This document shows positions 11,160 to 22,677 of a stretch of 64,000 nt of DNA, one piece after another (position 1 is the first letter of the stretch; every line of letters begins with the position of its first letter). A program made the position numbers and the translations under genes. The notes under the pieces were generated by a model that searched no databases, had not been told where the DNA came from, and saw only the letters and a list, made by a program, of their open reading frames with translations. Source of the DNA: Hyperoodon ampullatus (lineage: Eukaryota > Chordata > Mammalia > Artiodactyla > Ziphiidae); NCBI GenBank assembly GCA_949752795.1, contig OX457060.1, forward strand, positions 107,148,949-107,212,948, read 5' to 3'.

Positions 11160-12540
11160 ACAGCAATTTCCCAGTAATTTTTAAGTTATGAGCAGATGTC
11201 AAATGAGCAATGAATTCTGAAAGCTGTATAAACGTGAATAAAGTTTAGAGTGATAATCAAACAAAACTTACAACAAAGTGTATTTAGCACATGCTTAATG
11301 GATACACAATCCATATCCTGCCACAAGGTAATTGGGTATAAATAGTAAGCAAAGATCATAATTGAGCACAATTAGTCTTTTAAATGGGCAACTGTATTGT
11401 TTTATCTCTTTAATTTTTTATGCCCTAGGTCATTAGTTATCCCTGATTCTAGTTTACCATTAGCTGTGTTTGGTCAAACTCTGCCTGGAAAGATTTCATG
11501 AAGCACAAAGTCACACACCTTCACAATAGCACTTTGAAGGTGTCCTATAGATAAGTGAATAAAGCAGTCTATTCAAAAGCACCCTGGGGGTGGGAAAGGC
11601 CTCTGGAAATCCAGGATTGTAAACTAAGTCTTATGAGGGAATTAGAACAGTTTCCAGCAGTAAAATATTTTCATCAAAAAAGTAGTACAAAAAGTTCCAA
11701 ACTTGAAAAGTTGCTTGTTGCTTCAAGTAACAGAGCTATACCAACTGGGACTGCTGAGCTCAAGGTTAAAGTAAAAGTACAATGATAAGCAGGGCAGGAA
11801 CAAGGAATTGAACTTGAAAAATGCTGGAGCACAAAGAGGCAGCTAAGGGAGAGGGAGGTTGAACCAGTGTGAATCACACTTGCCTGACTCGCTGGGTCTT
11901 TAGGGGTTGGAGATCAGTGCCGAAATGCATGCTCTGCCTGTCTCACTCTTTGATAGCCTTAAGGTTAAAACTTCAGGAAAACAGCGGTGGACAAGTTAGA
12001 GGAAGATCACTGTCTAAAACTTGCTTCCCATTACTCTTGCTAATTTTTACATGAGGCAAGGCAATGTTACTATATTAGAAGAAACATCATTTCCTGCAGT
12101 TTGTTTACTGCCACTGAACTAACTTGCCTGCTTTTCAGCAAGTGTCCCTGGTTTAAGGAAAAATTCATCTTAAATAAACAGGGAGCAGCAAAATAAACTA
12201 TCATAGTACAATTGATGCATAACCCTTAGGGCTTTCATTGAGAGGAAAGATTATTTTAGGAGATTTTTGACTTTGATAATCAGAAATGTCAGAAAAAGGT
12301 GAAGAAAGATATTGAAGATTAAAGATGAGCGTTTTAGCAAGATTATTTTAATTTATCAGACTCTTTATGACAATGATTTTGTAATTGTACCCAATAAATG
12401 AGTTATAAAATCATTTTAAGGATACACAAACAGCATTTAAATAATAACTAGAAGAGAACAAAAATATAATAGAAACTATAATAGTGCATGATTTATAGTA
12501 AGCATAAGTATCATTTGATGAAATTTTTGTCTCTGTTTTG
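11160..12540. other. Non-coding DNA, no recognised feature
   Basis: No repeat family recognised. The region at 11540-12050 is slightly more GC-rich and has short open frames on both strands (11555-11785, 11674-11877, 11869-12054) but no recognised protein. Confidence 0.4.
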
Positions 12541-12543
12541 TTT

Positions 12544-12545
<2 letters not shown>

Positions 12546-12574
<29 letters not shown>
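12546..12574. repeat. (TG)n microsatellite
   Basis: An uninterrupted TG dinucleotide run of about 29 bp. Such tracts are usually length-polymorphic. Confidence 0.97.
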
Positions 12575-12576
<2 letters not shown>

Positions 12577-12579
12577 TGG

Positions 12580-14108
12580 CTATCTATGCTACCGATGTGT
12601 TTATTATTTGAGTCAAAGAAAACCCAGCAAAACTCTACCCCCCTCAAAAACAAAACAAAAAACAAAACATTGAAAATCACTACCCCTTCTCCAAGGTGCA
12701 AACTGAAAAGGACTAATGCCCTTGACTGTACAAATAATCCTATAGGAGGTAAAGTCACAGTAACACACCAAATCTTTACTTCTCAAAACCACCTTATTTT
12801 CCCTATGTAAAAGTCCTCCTCTCTGAACCTAATTTTATTTTCTCTCACATACACAAACATCACATACAGAGTCACAGCTCACACAAAGAATATCCTACAG
12901 AATATTACACTGACAAATGTTAATTAGCTTAAAATTTTTAACAGTTTGCTTTCTTTTTTCTCAAAATTATTTAAAATTGGTACATCTTTTTTTCACAGTT
13001 TTTCAGAAGGAACCTGTAAAATGATACAAACTGCCTTCCGCTCACTTTTTCTATTTTGAATTACTACAGCTACATCAAACTCACACACACTTATACAAAT
13101 ACCAACCACAGAAACAACAGGAAATCTTCAGAAAATCATTATTATCAACAGGCTCCAGATCATCCCCCTACCTATTTTCTATTCATAGATAAATGGGCAA
13201 AATAACAACATTCCATCTGGTTTATCCCACTGGGTTTCAAATATGCCATCTGGCCCATTCTCCATAATTATATTCATCTCTTCCAACTACCTAACAAGAA
13301 TGCAAAAGAAATCCTGAATGTATCTGATTCCATGAGAAGTATTTATTGAACAGTTATTCATTAAGGTTATGTTTTTATGCAATCTTTTTTTCCTGGCTCA
13401 GTGTTATTTTAGGATGTACTCACCTCTGCATCAATTTATTTCATGAAATGAGAGTTACCACTCTTTAACACACATCACATGGAAGACTGGACTGGCTTCC
13501 ATCTCTGTGTGATAAACGTATGACCAGTACTATGGCCATTGGAGATTGGAAAGTCCTATGTGAGTTTGAGGAGAAAGAAATGGTACAAATATCCACACAT
13601 ATGCAGCTATAAGTCTGTATTTTACAATACAAAATTATCCTATAATAACATTCAAAAGTAGAATTTTTCTAAGATTTCAATATAAATTTTCCAATATGCA
13701 ATGAACTGTGGCTTTTACAAAGTATAAGCTATTTAGTTTTGTTACTGTTTGGGTTTTTTTTTATTCTTTTACTGTTCCAGCTTAATGAGGAAAAGCAATG
13801 GTGAAATTTAATAGGCCTTTTGCTAGAAGAGTTTTCTATCTAAATTACTTATGGAGCAGCAAATATGCTATGCAAGGGAAGTGTACAATGTTAAAAGTCA
13901 GAGAGTGTAGCTCTGAGAGGCTTAAGTGACTGTGTGACTCAAGATTGATGCAAGTAATAATATGGGTTAAGGGTCAGGTGCATGTAGCAAAGGGGGCAGT
14001 ATGTTTGTTTTCTTTCTAGGTACTTCAGTACATTAACTTTTCTGAATGATATAAGACTAAATGTAGATATCAGATTACTCAACCATTTCATGCCATGAGC
14101 TAAGGATT
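12580..14108. other. Non-coding DNA, no recognised feature
   Basis: AT-rich sequence with short A/C and T runs. No repeat or gene recognised. Confidence 0.4.
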
Positions 14109-14109
14109 C

Positions 14110-14870
14110 ACTTATTTAATTATTTATTTTATGGTGACAAAATATACATAAAATGAAATTTACCATTTTAACTTTTTTTTTTTTTTTTTTGCTGTACGTG
14201 GGCCTCTCACTGTTGTGGCCTCTGCCGTTGCGGAGCACAGGCTCCGGACACACAGACTCAGCGGCCATGTCTCACAGGCCCAGCCGCTCCGCGGCATGTG
14301 GGATCTTCCCGGACCGGGGCACGAACCCGTGTCCCCTGCATCAGCAGGCGGACTCTTAACCACTGCGCCACCAGGGAAGCCCCCATTTTAACTATTTTTA
14401 AGTGTACAGTTCCATGGCATTAAGTACGTTCACGTTGTTGATCCACCTTCACCACCATCCATCTCCACAAAGTCACAAACAGAAACTCTGTACTCGTTAA
14501 ACAATAACTTCACACTCCCTCCCAGGTCCTGGCAACCATCAATCTACTTTCTGTCTCCATGAATCTGAGTGCTCTAGATACCTTGTATACAAGTATAAGC
14601 GTACAGTATTTGTCCTTTTGCGACTGGCTTATTTCATGTAGTATACTGTCTTTGAGGTCTACCAATGTCGTAGCATGTATCAGAATTTCCTTCCTTTTTA
14701 AGGATGAATACTATTCTATTGGGTTGCTTCCACATTTTGGCTGTTGGCTGTAAATAATGATCCTATGAATGTGGAGGTGCAAATATCTGTTTAAGTCCCT
14801 GCTTTCAGTTGTTTGAGGTATATATAATATCCAGAAGTGGAATTGCTAGATCGTATGGTAATTCTATTCC
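14110..14870 (-). mobile_element. Old LINE-1 (L1M type) 3' end, antisense, interrupted by a CHR SINE
   Basis: The sequence ACAAAATATACATAAAATGA, AAGTGTACAGTTCCATGGCA, CCACCTTCACCACCATCCAT, GTCCTGGCAACCATCAATCT and ATTTCCTTCCTTTTTAAGGA is the recalled reverse complement of an L1M 3' UTR running into the ORF2 C-terminus. No reading frame survives. The CHR SINE at 14174-14382 splits it cleanly at the TSD, so the LINE-1 was in place first. Confidence 0.88.
14174..14382 (-). mobile_element. Young CHR-1 SINE, antisense, with 11-bp TSD
   Basis: A nearly complete short-type CHR-1 copy. The T-run tail complement at the left is followed by GCTGTACGTGGGCCTCTCAC, the CTCCGCGGCATGTGGGATCT core and the ACCACTGCGCCACCAGGGAAGC head complement. 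CpGs are largely preserved, which suggests a young insertion. The duplication CCATTTTAACT lies at 14163-14173 and 14383-14393. It is inserted inside an old LINE-1. Confidence 0.95.
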
Positions 14871-15189
14871 TAACTGAATTAAATAGCAGTGAGAAGTCTG
14901 ACTCCCAGCATATACATCTATTAGCTTATTTATTCAAGTCTAATATCCACGTATAGTGGTTTCAGAACAGTTGACCAGTACCTTCATGGGAAACAAATTT
15001 ATCAATAGGGTACAGTGCATCTATAAAGTTCCTCTTGCCTTTAATCTTGTACACTCTGCTCATTTCCAAAGATTCTGAGGTTAACATTTTTATGTTCCTT
15101 CAGGGAGGTTGTACACATCTGCAATAGACTTAGGTAGATCCATTTATTACATTCTGGATTTTGTCCTGGGGTCCGCAGCCTTCAAAACG

Positions 15190-15880
15190 ATTTCTGTTTT
15201 AATTTGTATACTTTAAGGTTTCACTTTTGTACTGCAAAGTTCTATATATTTGGACAAATGCATGATGTTATGTATCCAACATTACCATATTGTACAGAAT
15301 GGATTCTCTGCTCTAAAATATCCCTTATACTTTATGTCCTCAACATCCCCCTCTCTCCCCGAGCTACTGGCAACCAATCATCTGTGTACCATTCCTATAG
15401 TTTTGCCTTTTTTAAAATGTCACATGAGTAGTATATACTGTACGTAGGCTGTTCAGATTGGTAGACTAGTTTGTTTCACTTAGCAATATGCATTTAAGAT
15501 TAATCTATGTCTTGGCATGGTTTGATAGTTCATCCATTTTTATCATTAAATAAAATGATACAGTTTGTTTTTCTATTTACCTGTTCACGGGCATCTTGGT
15601 TGCTTTCAGTTTGGGGCAATTATGAATAAAGCTTCCATAACATTTGCATGAATGTTTTCATGTGAACATACGCTTTCCAATCATTTGGGTACAAATCTAT
15701 GAACACAATAGCAGGATCATATGGTAAAACTATGTTTAGCTTTGTAAGAAACTGCCAGACAGTCTTCCAGTGTGGCTGTACCATTTTATATTCCCACAGC
15801 AATGAATGAGAGTTCCGGTTGAGGTTGGTTTTTAACCAGCCATTTTGCAAAGGGATAACTGGATGAACTAACAAAACTCT
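15190..15880 (-). mobile_element. Old LINE-1 (L1M type) 3' UTR and ORF2 C-terminus, antisense
   Basis: AATGCATGATGTTATGTATC, TAGTTTTGCCTTTTTTAAAA, TTTCACTTAGCAATATGCAT, GGCAATTATGAATAAAGCTT and AAGAAACTGCCAGACAGTCT follow the recalled reverse complement of an ancient LINE-1 3' end. Minus-strand translation at 15620-15889 retains an ORF2 C-terminal remnant (TVWQFLTKLNIVLPYDPAIV). This is a different subfamily from the 14110-14870 piece. The 14871-15189 interval may be more of its 3' UTR but is not securely assigned. Confidence 0.85.
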
Positions 15881-16167
15881 ATCACTCATTTAAAGAATCT
15901 GTTAAATATCCTCAGTGATTTCTTGTATGACACGAAGGTTAGTAATGCTGAAGTAACAAAGGCGAGAGTTTCACAGTCAGGGCAACCTTGTTAACTCACA
16001 ATATTGCTTTCCACTAAAATTTAGGGCTAATCTCTCTTGACTTTCACTACTTCTCTGTATTTCACTGACTTCCTAGTACCTTCCGCATGGACTTTTCTCA
16101 AGTAACTTTCATACCACAGTGGCACTGATTCTCCAAGCAGTCAAAAATCCATATGTAACTTATAGTC

Positions 16168-16326
16168 AGCCTTCTGTATAAGCAGTTCCTCTGTATCCAT
16201 GCTTCTGCATCCGCGGGTTCAACCAACTTAGAGGATGTTGTAGTACTGTAGTATTTACTATAGAAAAAATCCACATATAAGTTGACCCGCTCAGTTCAAA
16301 CCCATGTTGTTGAAAGATCAACTGTA
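16168..16326 (-). mobile_element. MER8 DNA transposon fragment (Tigger-related), antisense
   Basis: The stretch from GTCAGCCTTCTGTATAAGCA through CATCCGCGGGTTCAACCAAC, ACTGTAGTATTTACTATAGA and GTTGACCCGCTCAGTTCAAA to TTGAAAGATCAACTGTA is the reverse complement of the recalled MER8 consensus, a non-autonomous TcMar-Tigger element. The characteristic terminal TTGACC…TTGAA motif is visible. It is a fossil without coding capacity. Confidence 0.8.
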
Positions 16327-16430
16327 TTTTAGTAACAAACCTAACTCTACACTGTTAATTCTTGCTAAATGCTTTGTCCTCCTACTTAGCAGAGTAGATT
16401 GAAGAAATATAATGGTTATTTTATAAAGAA

Positions 16431-16435
<5 letters not shown>

Positions 16436-16472
<37 letters not shown>
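16436..16472. repeat. (TG)n microsatellite
   Basis: An uninterrupted TG run of about 37 bp, preceded by ATATA. The minus-strand reading frame with a Thr-His run is an artefact of it. Confidence 0.97.
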
Positions 16473-16475
<3 letters not shown>

Positions 16476-16509
16476 ATGTATTAAGTAATGCCACCAGTCT
16501 AGGCTGCAT

Positions 16510-17035
16510 CTAACAGAAACATTTGGGATTCTTCTTCTCATTCATGTTTCTTCACAACCAGAGAGAAGCTGGCCACCAATATACCCATAAACTGAATGAC
16601 ACTTACCACCTCTCTATTTACTAACTGACTAAGACACTGTCCGTACTGTACCTACACATACATTCACAAACTTACACTCTCTCTCATTATTTCCTTGAAG
16701 TCATTCTTGGTGTTTCTGAGTAGTTTGGGATTGGCACAAAGGAATTAAGAACAATCATGATTCTTCTATTTCTCCTCCATTCCTAAGGGAGGCTTGAGAA
16801 GCCAGGATAGGGATGAAAAAGGAGCCTAGATCTCCTATCCCCCAACTTCCTTACCCTTCCTCTCCACTCTCTGAGAGCCATGCCTCTAAAATATTTTCAA
16901 CTAATTTTCCTTCCTTCCCTGTACTCCCATTCCTGGCAAAGCTATCTCCAGAATTTAGTCTCTACCAAAAATTGTGAGCTAGTTATAACTGACTTGGGAT
17001 TAATACATTTGTGAAAAATAGTACTCATTTATCTC
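16510..17035. other. Non-coding DNA, no recognised feature
   Basis: No repeat or gene recognised. Confidence 0.4.
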
Positions 17036-17039
17036 TTAT

Positions 17040-17290
17040 CTAATGAAATTTATTGAGCACTTAAGATGTGCCAGAAAGAAAATGGTAGCACATTTTACCT
17101 CAAAATACCTTCAATATCATCATCATCATTATCATCATCATTATCATCACGCCACAAACATTTATTAAAATACAACTATTGTAGGAATTAGAATACAATG
17201 TTAAGAAAAGCACCTCTGGTCCCACACTTGCAGTCTGGTGGAATAATAGTAAAGATTTACACAGTAGATTACAATTTAAAAATACATTCA
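17040..17290 (-). mobile_element. MIR/L2-like ancient repeat with embedded (ATC)n
   Basis: AAATTTATTGAGCACTTAAG and ATGTGCCAG match the recalled reverse-complement MIR/L2 3' end, and CTTGCAGTCTGGTGGAATAA resembles the reverse L2 'cagtctagtggg' segment. A trinucleotide ATC/ATT run lies at 17113-17150. Family assignment is tentative because of heavy decay. Confidence 0.5.
17113..17150. repeat. (ATC)n/(ATT)n trinucleotide repeat
   Basis: Imperfect run of ATC units with interspersed ATT, about 38 bp. Confidence 0.92.
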
Positions 17291-17299
17291 GTTATACCA

Positions 17300-18735
17300 T
17301 GTATTTAGCTTTCATTTGACTTCCTATCTCATAATTTAAAAGTTTTCTGGTTTTGTTAATTTAGCTGCTTGAACAATAATATCTATCATTTAACCAGGTG
17401 TGAACATAGATGTACCACTTTCAGGGAGGGAATGGATAGGGAGGTTATTTCAGTTTTAAGCATGCTACATTTGCTATGGTGCATTTAGTTATAAATATCC
17501 AGTGTGTAGACAGTTGACCTTAGTAGACTGGAACTCAAGAATCAGAAGTGGGCTAAAGATTGGGGATTCACGAGATATACTATTGGCAGATGAGGCCATG
17601 GATGAAACCACCCAGGAAGAAAGGTAAATGCGATGAGAACAGGAGAAAGGATTCTAAGGTCTTACATCTAAGGTTAGGTTGGTCAGAGAAGCTTGCCTGG
17701 GAGACTTATAGGGCTAGTGGAAGATGGGTGAGAAACTAGGAGATTCTGCATAGTAAGAGAGCTTCCAAAAAGAGAGCATAGTCAAACATGATTAAGATAC
17801 AAGACTGAATTTTTCAAAGCAGATTCTGCAAATAGGATATGAATGATGATGAAACCTACATTTGACAAGTAGGTTTAGAGAGCTGGAATGGATATTTGTG
17901 TTTCAAGAATGAATGTGGTTAAGGAAGTGAAGACAGCCAGGTTAGATGGAGACTGTATGATTAAGGGTGTTAAGAGCTTTTTTGTTATTGTTTTATTTTT
18001 TTTATTCACACTTCTAAAATCAAATCTTCTCTTGTGTTCTCTTGTTTTATCTAATCTCCTCCCCTCCCCTCCTTTCTCCTTCCCCTTATACCAACTCCCC
18101 CCACACCCCCAGTCTCTCTCAACCTCTCTCAAATTCTGTCTTTGGTGCCCTGAGACTACTCACCTACTTTTTCTGACACTGGAATAAGAACTTGGCTGAG
18201 AGGAAAAAAGGTTGAAATCATATAATCCCTTATAAAAGTTAGATTTTACTTCTGTAGTACTGGCTTCAACATGCAGAGGGTGTTAAAAGGGGTTTGCTTT
18301 GCCTTGCTGAGCCTCCAATTGCCAGCTGACACTGAAATTTGGTAAATGTCACTGCTCTCTGGGGTCTTGAATGCCAGGATGCAGATGGTCCATTGGACTC
18401 TCTCTGAAGCGATTAAAGAAAGAAAAATCTGATTCTTCATGGGGCATTTTTCTAAAGACATTGACCAAATGGAAAATTCTTCACCAAAGTATTTATAGCA
18501 TAAACTTCCCGGTGCTGAATTTTGACATACTGGACCAACTTAGAGAAAATTTTACTTTTATTTTTACCCTAGGGAAACACCATTCTAAAACTCTTTCCTC
18601 TTTATTTACAGCACTACTTGGAATGTATTCTGGAACATGAGTAAAGTGACTATTTCACCCTTCTCTGCATATTTGTTGTAGCTGCCTGTATCTCTCCTTG
18701 CTTAATGATTTCTCCATAATATGAAACTAAACTCA
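17300..18735. other. Non-coding DNA, no firm feature
   Basis: At 17560-17800, GAAACCACCCAGGAAGAAAG and GTGAGAAACTAGGAGA loosely resemble an ancient interspersed repeat, but not securely. A C/T-rich stretch lies at 18055-18130. Short open frames at 17875-18187 and 18246-18640 show no known domain. Confidence 0.35.
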
Positions 18736-18785
18736 CACAACAGTGCCTAACACAGAAGATGCACTCATTAAGTATTAGGTACTTT
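18736..18785. mobile_element. MIR/L2 3'-end trace
   Basis: CAACAGTGCCTAACACAGAA followed by GCACTCATTAAGTATT matches the 'cagtgcctggcacatagtaggcactcaataaat' signature shared by MIR and L2 3' ends. Too short for subfamily assignment. Confidence 0.5.
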
Positions 18786-18789
18786 TGGT

Positions 18790-21700
18790 GAGAGGCAGAG
18801 CTACTCTTTTACTTGAAACTGAAAATGCCCTGTGATTACATTTTAATCTCCCTTTGCATTTAGTATAAGACACATAACCTCGATTTCTTACATCAGAAAC
18901 ACCCTCTGTCATTTCTGAATTGAAATATACAGAGAGAAGAATGTTAAAGAAATAGGAACAGCAGAGAATGAATCCTGATGGTCCATGGTGGCTGTGGAGC
19001 AGACACATGCTGATTTCTGGGTCGACAGTAGCCATGTTTCCAGGAGAAGCCTGTAACCATGGAAGCCTCTTCTTGTAGTATGCAGTGCTAGAGGCTTGTT
19101 CCCATTCTGTGGCATGATTTTGGTTAAGGTCCTGACTTCAGCCCAGCATCCTTTTTCTCACTCTTTTTCTGTACCTGCTTCTCAAGACTCCTGATATTCT
19201 GTGATCTACTCATTCTATTTTTAAAAAAATTATTTTTTGCTTAAATAATAATCAGAGTCAGATTCTGTTGCCTACAGCTAAGAACCGTGATAGATACAAT
19301 TGCCATATACATCAAAACTCAGAAGCAGCCACCAAGGATCTTAAATTTAACTCTGACTATATATTATTAATGCCTCAAAAATCTCAAGTATGGCAAATCT
19401 ATGTGAAAATATTTATTCTTCAGATCTGGTAATGAAGTGAGATATTAAGGGTTCGTTACTTAAGGCATGAATTTGGTGAGTAAGGTCATGGCAGGTCAGA
19501 TTTTGATTGCTACCTATGGAGACTACTTTCCTAATTAGACGTATAAAAGCCTAAGCTCCACAAGTTATTTTTCTGACTGATTTCTAGCAATGTTCCTTCA
19601 AAAAACAGAATCGATTTTTAAAAATCAACTCAATAATGTCCCAAATAATGATTTCTGTCACCAAACTCTTCAAGACCTTTTTGTATGGTGACCTTCTGAC
19701 TCACCAGTTTAGTGACTTTTGTGACTCTAATTCCTCTTGATGTATCATGGTTCCACCTCAGCCCCTTTGCCCTCAAAGTAGAACTTTTCTAGCTAATTAA
19801 GTGCTCCCCTGAAAATGTCTGCCAGTTTCCTCTTGTTTAGGCCACACATCTGAGCTTCTTCATAATTCTTTAAGAGGAAAGGTTTTGTTTCAGGGTTTGG
19901 CTCAAAATAAATCTTTGTTTTGAGATGATCATATAGAACATATGTCTCAATATGCCAACATACACTCAGGATCAGAAGAATTTTCTCTTGATGGATTTAT
20001 AATATGGGATAAAATATGAAAGTGTTCTGGAATCCTGTAATTTCAAAGTTTGTCTTGATACTTTGCTAATATCTTTGAATACATAAAGTGCATATACCTC
20101 TGCATGGTGGACAGAAAGTTCCTCTGCACTTTATATGCAGATAGAATGTACTTATTTCCTTGAACTGCAAGTAATCTTAGCAGACAAATGACCCAGATAT
20201 ATGCTTGTTACCATAGAGAGTAATATTTGAGCTAGGTTAATAGATAAAGAGATTCTTCAGATAATTGACTTGTTTAATAACATGTAGATACATTTGAAAA
20301 ATGTATCTTTTAGTGTCCAGCTGAAATAACAAAGGATATCACACTGTACCAATGTTGTTTAATTGACAAGATGGACATTGAATAAAATCCAGTATTATTT
20401 GGATAAAACCAATATAGGTATGACATATTGCCTAGAAGTTTGACTCTTAGAGTTGGCATGTAATCAAGCTTATTTTTCTTTTCAGGAAAATCTTGTTCTA
20501 TTCATGGATGGTCTTTCCACTTGAGTCTTAGCAACTTTCATAAGGGAAAGTGAAGTCCATATTTAGCTTAGCTGATTTTTGAATTATATGCCTCCATTCT
20601 TTTCCAGTATAACACAGATCTGCTTTCATGTAGTGTCAAAGAGCATAAATTCAATTCACTGCTATTTCGTACTTATCAAAACTGGGCTGAAATGGATAAC
20701 ATCTGTGGAATATTGAATGAATGATATTTAACACTCTGCTCATTTATCAATCAATTTACATTAGTGATTTCAGAAAAATTAAGCTCTGGAATACTCTGTT
20801 CTAACAAGGCCTTGAGCAAACAGTCACTGTGTAATAGAGATGAAGGTGGGATGGTCTTATTTGGAGTGTAAGTAGACAGCCTTCATCCCAGCCACCAGGA
20901 ACATGGATTTCCCTAGATCTAGAGAGCAGTATTTGGGAAACCTCACTCTGACTCTGTTAATCTGGTTTGATATATTAAGACATTCCCCCAAAGGATGTGC
21001 ACCAAGGCCATGCTGTTCAAATCCCCACCACAGGATTTACCTCATTGAATTGAATGTGTTGTTAGGCCATGGATGTGACATAGGCCATGGATGGTGTAAG
21101 AAAGAAACGGTCCTTTGAAACTCATCATAGCATCTATTACAATTACGATGTTGACATATTTGCCATGATATCAACCCCTCTTTACTCACAGGAAAACTTT
21201 ATTTCACATATCACAACTAGGAATAATTATACTCATGTGAAGTCAGTTTGTGTTCATCTTTGGAACACCAGGACACATGTAATGTGTTCCTAATATTCAT
21301 TGGTTACTTATAAGCTGATGGACAAATTTGTGGCTAAAATCTAGCAAGTGTACAGTGACCTCTGGCCATATTTTGTGTGTTAGTCTTTGATTTTGTGTGC
21401 TCTGGTTGTGTTTTTGTATGTTTACTTGAGGGTTGGTTTTAGACTTTGAGTTTATCTTTAACCTGTTTTGTTTCTCAACCGAAAAAAAAAAAGAATCTGA
21501 TTACAGTATTTGTATTTTTGAGTGCTGCCTGAAATTGATATTTGAGGGTCTTTGTTTTTGAACAAACAGGATATAAATTTGTTAGAATAATTTTAAAATG
21601 TATTATCTCTTTTTCCTCATCCATAAGAAGTCTTGGGTGTGTACATTTATTACGGCACCTTCTGAAGCTTTCTTTCTCTCTTCTCAATACTTGTCTTCTG

Positions 21701-22408
21701 TAAATCCACTTAGTCCTAATCTGTTTTTTCACACACACTATAAATAAGGTACTAACAAGTTTTCAAATATTTGATGTTCTCATAAACAATTAATTGTGAA
21801 CAGTCCTTTTACTTCAAAAATAATTTAGGTAGAAACATTTGTCTTCTACTTTTAATTCAAATACCTCCTAGGTTCCCAGTTTGGTACAAAAACTGTAAAT
21901 TCAAAATGCTCCCAAAATCTTAACAACTGGACAGAGTAATTGGATAATAAAGGCAGCCACTAGTGCCCTTGTACTTCATTAGCAGAAAACTGAATAGCAG
22001 AGCTTTTAAGAAATGTTTTTAGAAGCTAAGTGAATACACCAAAGAGAGCTATTATATGCACAGAGATTTCAGACATGTAAATTGAGTTGAACTTTGTTTG
22101 CATCCATCAACCTGTCCTCAATGAGGTTAACCAGGAATTTTGTAAAGCTTTGTTACAGTAAATGATATGTCTAAAATAATAATAATCTCCAAATTATGGT
22201 CTATTAGAGGTACCAACCTTAACATTGGGGAGAACAGAAATTTAACTTTATCGTTTCCAACCATATTTCAGGGTAATAGGGGTGTTTCAGTGACACCAAT
22301 TGACTGACCAAATTAATAGTTAGTCCTCAGGTGTCCTTAAATAGTTAAATAATTTTATTAAGAAACACTCTTCTTACAGCATCTGGCTCAACATAACTAC
22401 CTGACTTA
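18790..22408. other. Non-coding DNA, no recognised feature
   Basis: About 3.6 kb in which no repeat or gene was recognised. The open frames (18775-19035, 20903-21118, 21087-21293, 21475-21738) are short, unrelated to anything I know and not arranged as exons I can support. A 10-bp A run lies at about 21482. Confidence 0.35.
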
Positions 22409-22423
22409 AAATAAATATTTCCC

Positions 22424-22633
22424 GGGCCTCCCTGGTGGCGCAGTGGTTGAGAGTCCGCCTGCCGATGCAGGGGATACGGGTTCGTGCCCCAGTCTGGGAG
22501 GATCCCATATGCCGCGGAGCGGCTGGGCCCGTGAGCCATGGCTGCTGAGCCTGCGCATCCGGAGCCTGTGCTCCGCAACGGGAGAGGCCACAACAGTGAG
22601 AGGCCCACGTACCACAAAAAAAATAAATAAATA

Positions 22634-22662
<29 letters not shown>
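22424..22662 (+). mobile_element. Young CHR-1 SINE with (AAAT)n tail and 15-bp TSD
   Basis: The GGGCCTCCCTGGTGGCGCAG head, the A/B-box region including GATACGGGTTCGTGCCCCAG, the CCGCGGAGCGGCTGGGCCCG core and CTCCGCAACGGGAGAGGCCA are near recalled consensus with CpGs intact, indicating a recent insertion. The tail is an AAAT tetranucleotide array (about 22617-22670). The target duplication AAATAAATATTTCCC lies at 22409-22423 and 22663-22677; its exact right boundary is blurred by the array. Open frames on both strands here are shadows. Confidence 0.95.
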
Positions 22663-22668
<6 letters not shown>

Positions 22669-22677
22669 ATATTTCCC

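Noticed and set aside
17113..17150. Possible CRISPR-like or regulatory array
   Set aside because: Simple trinucleotide microsatellite; no spacers, and the genome is clearly mammalian.
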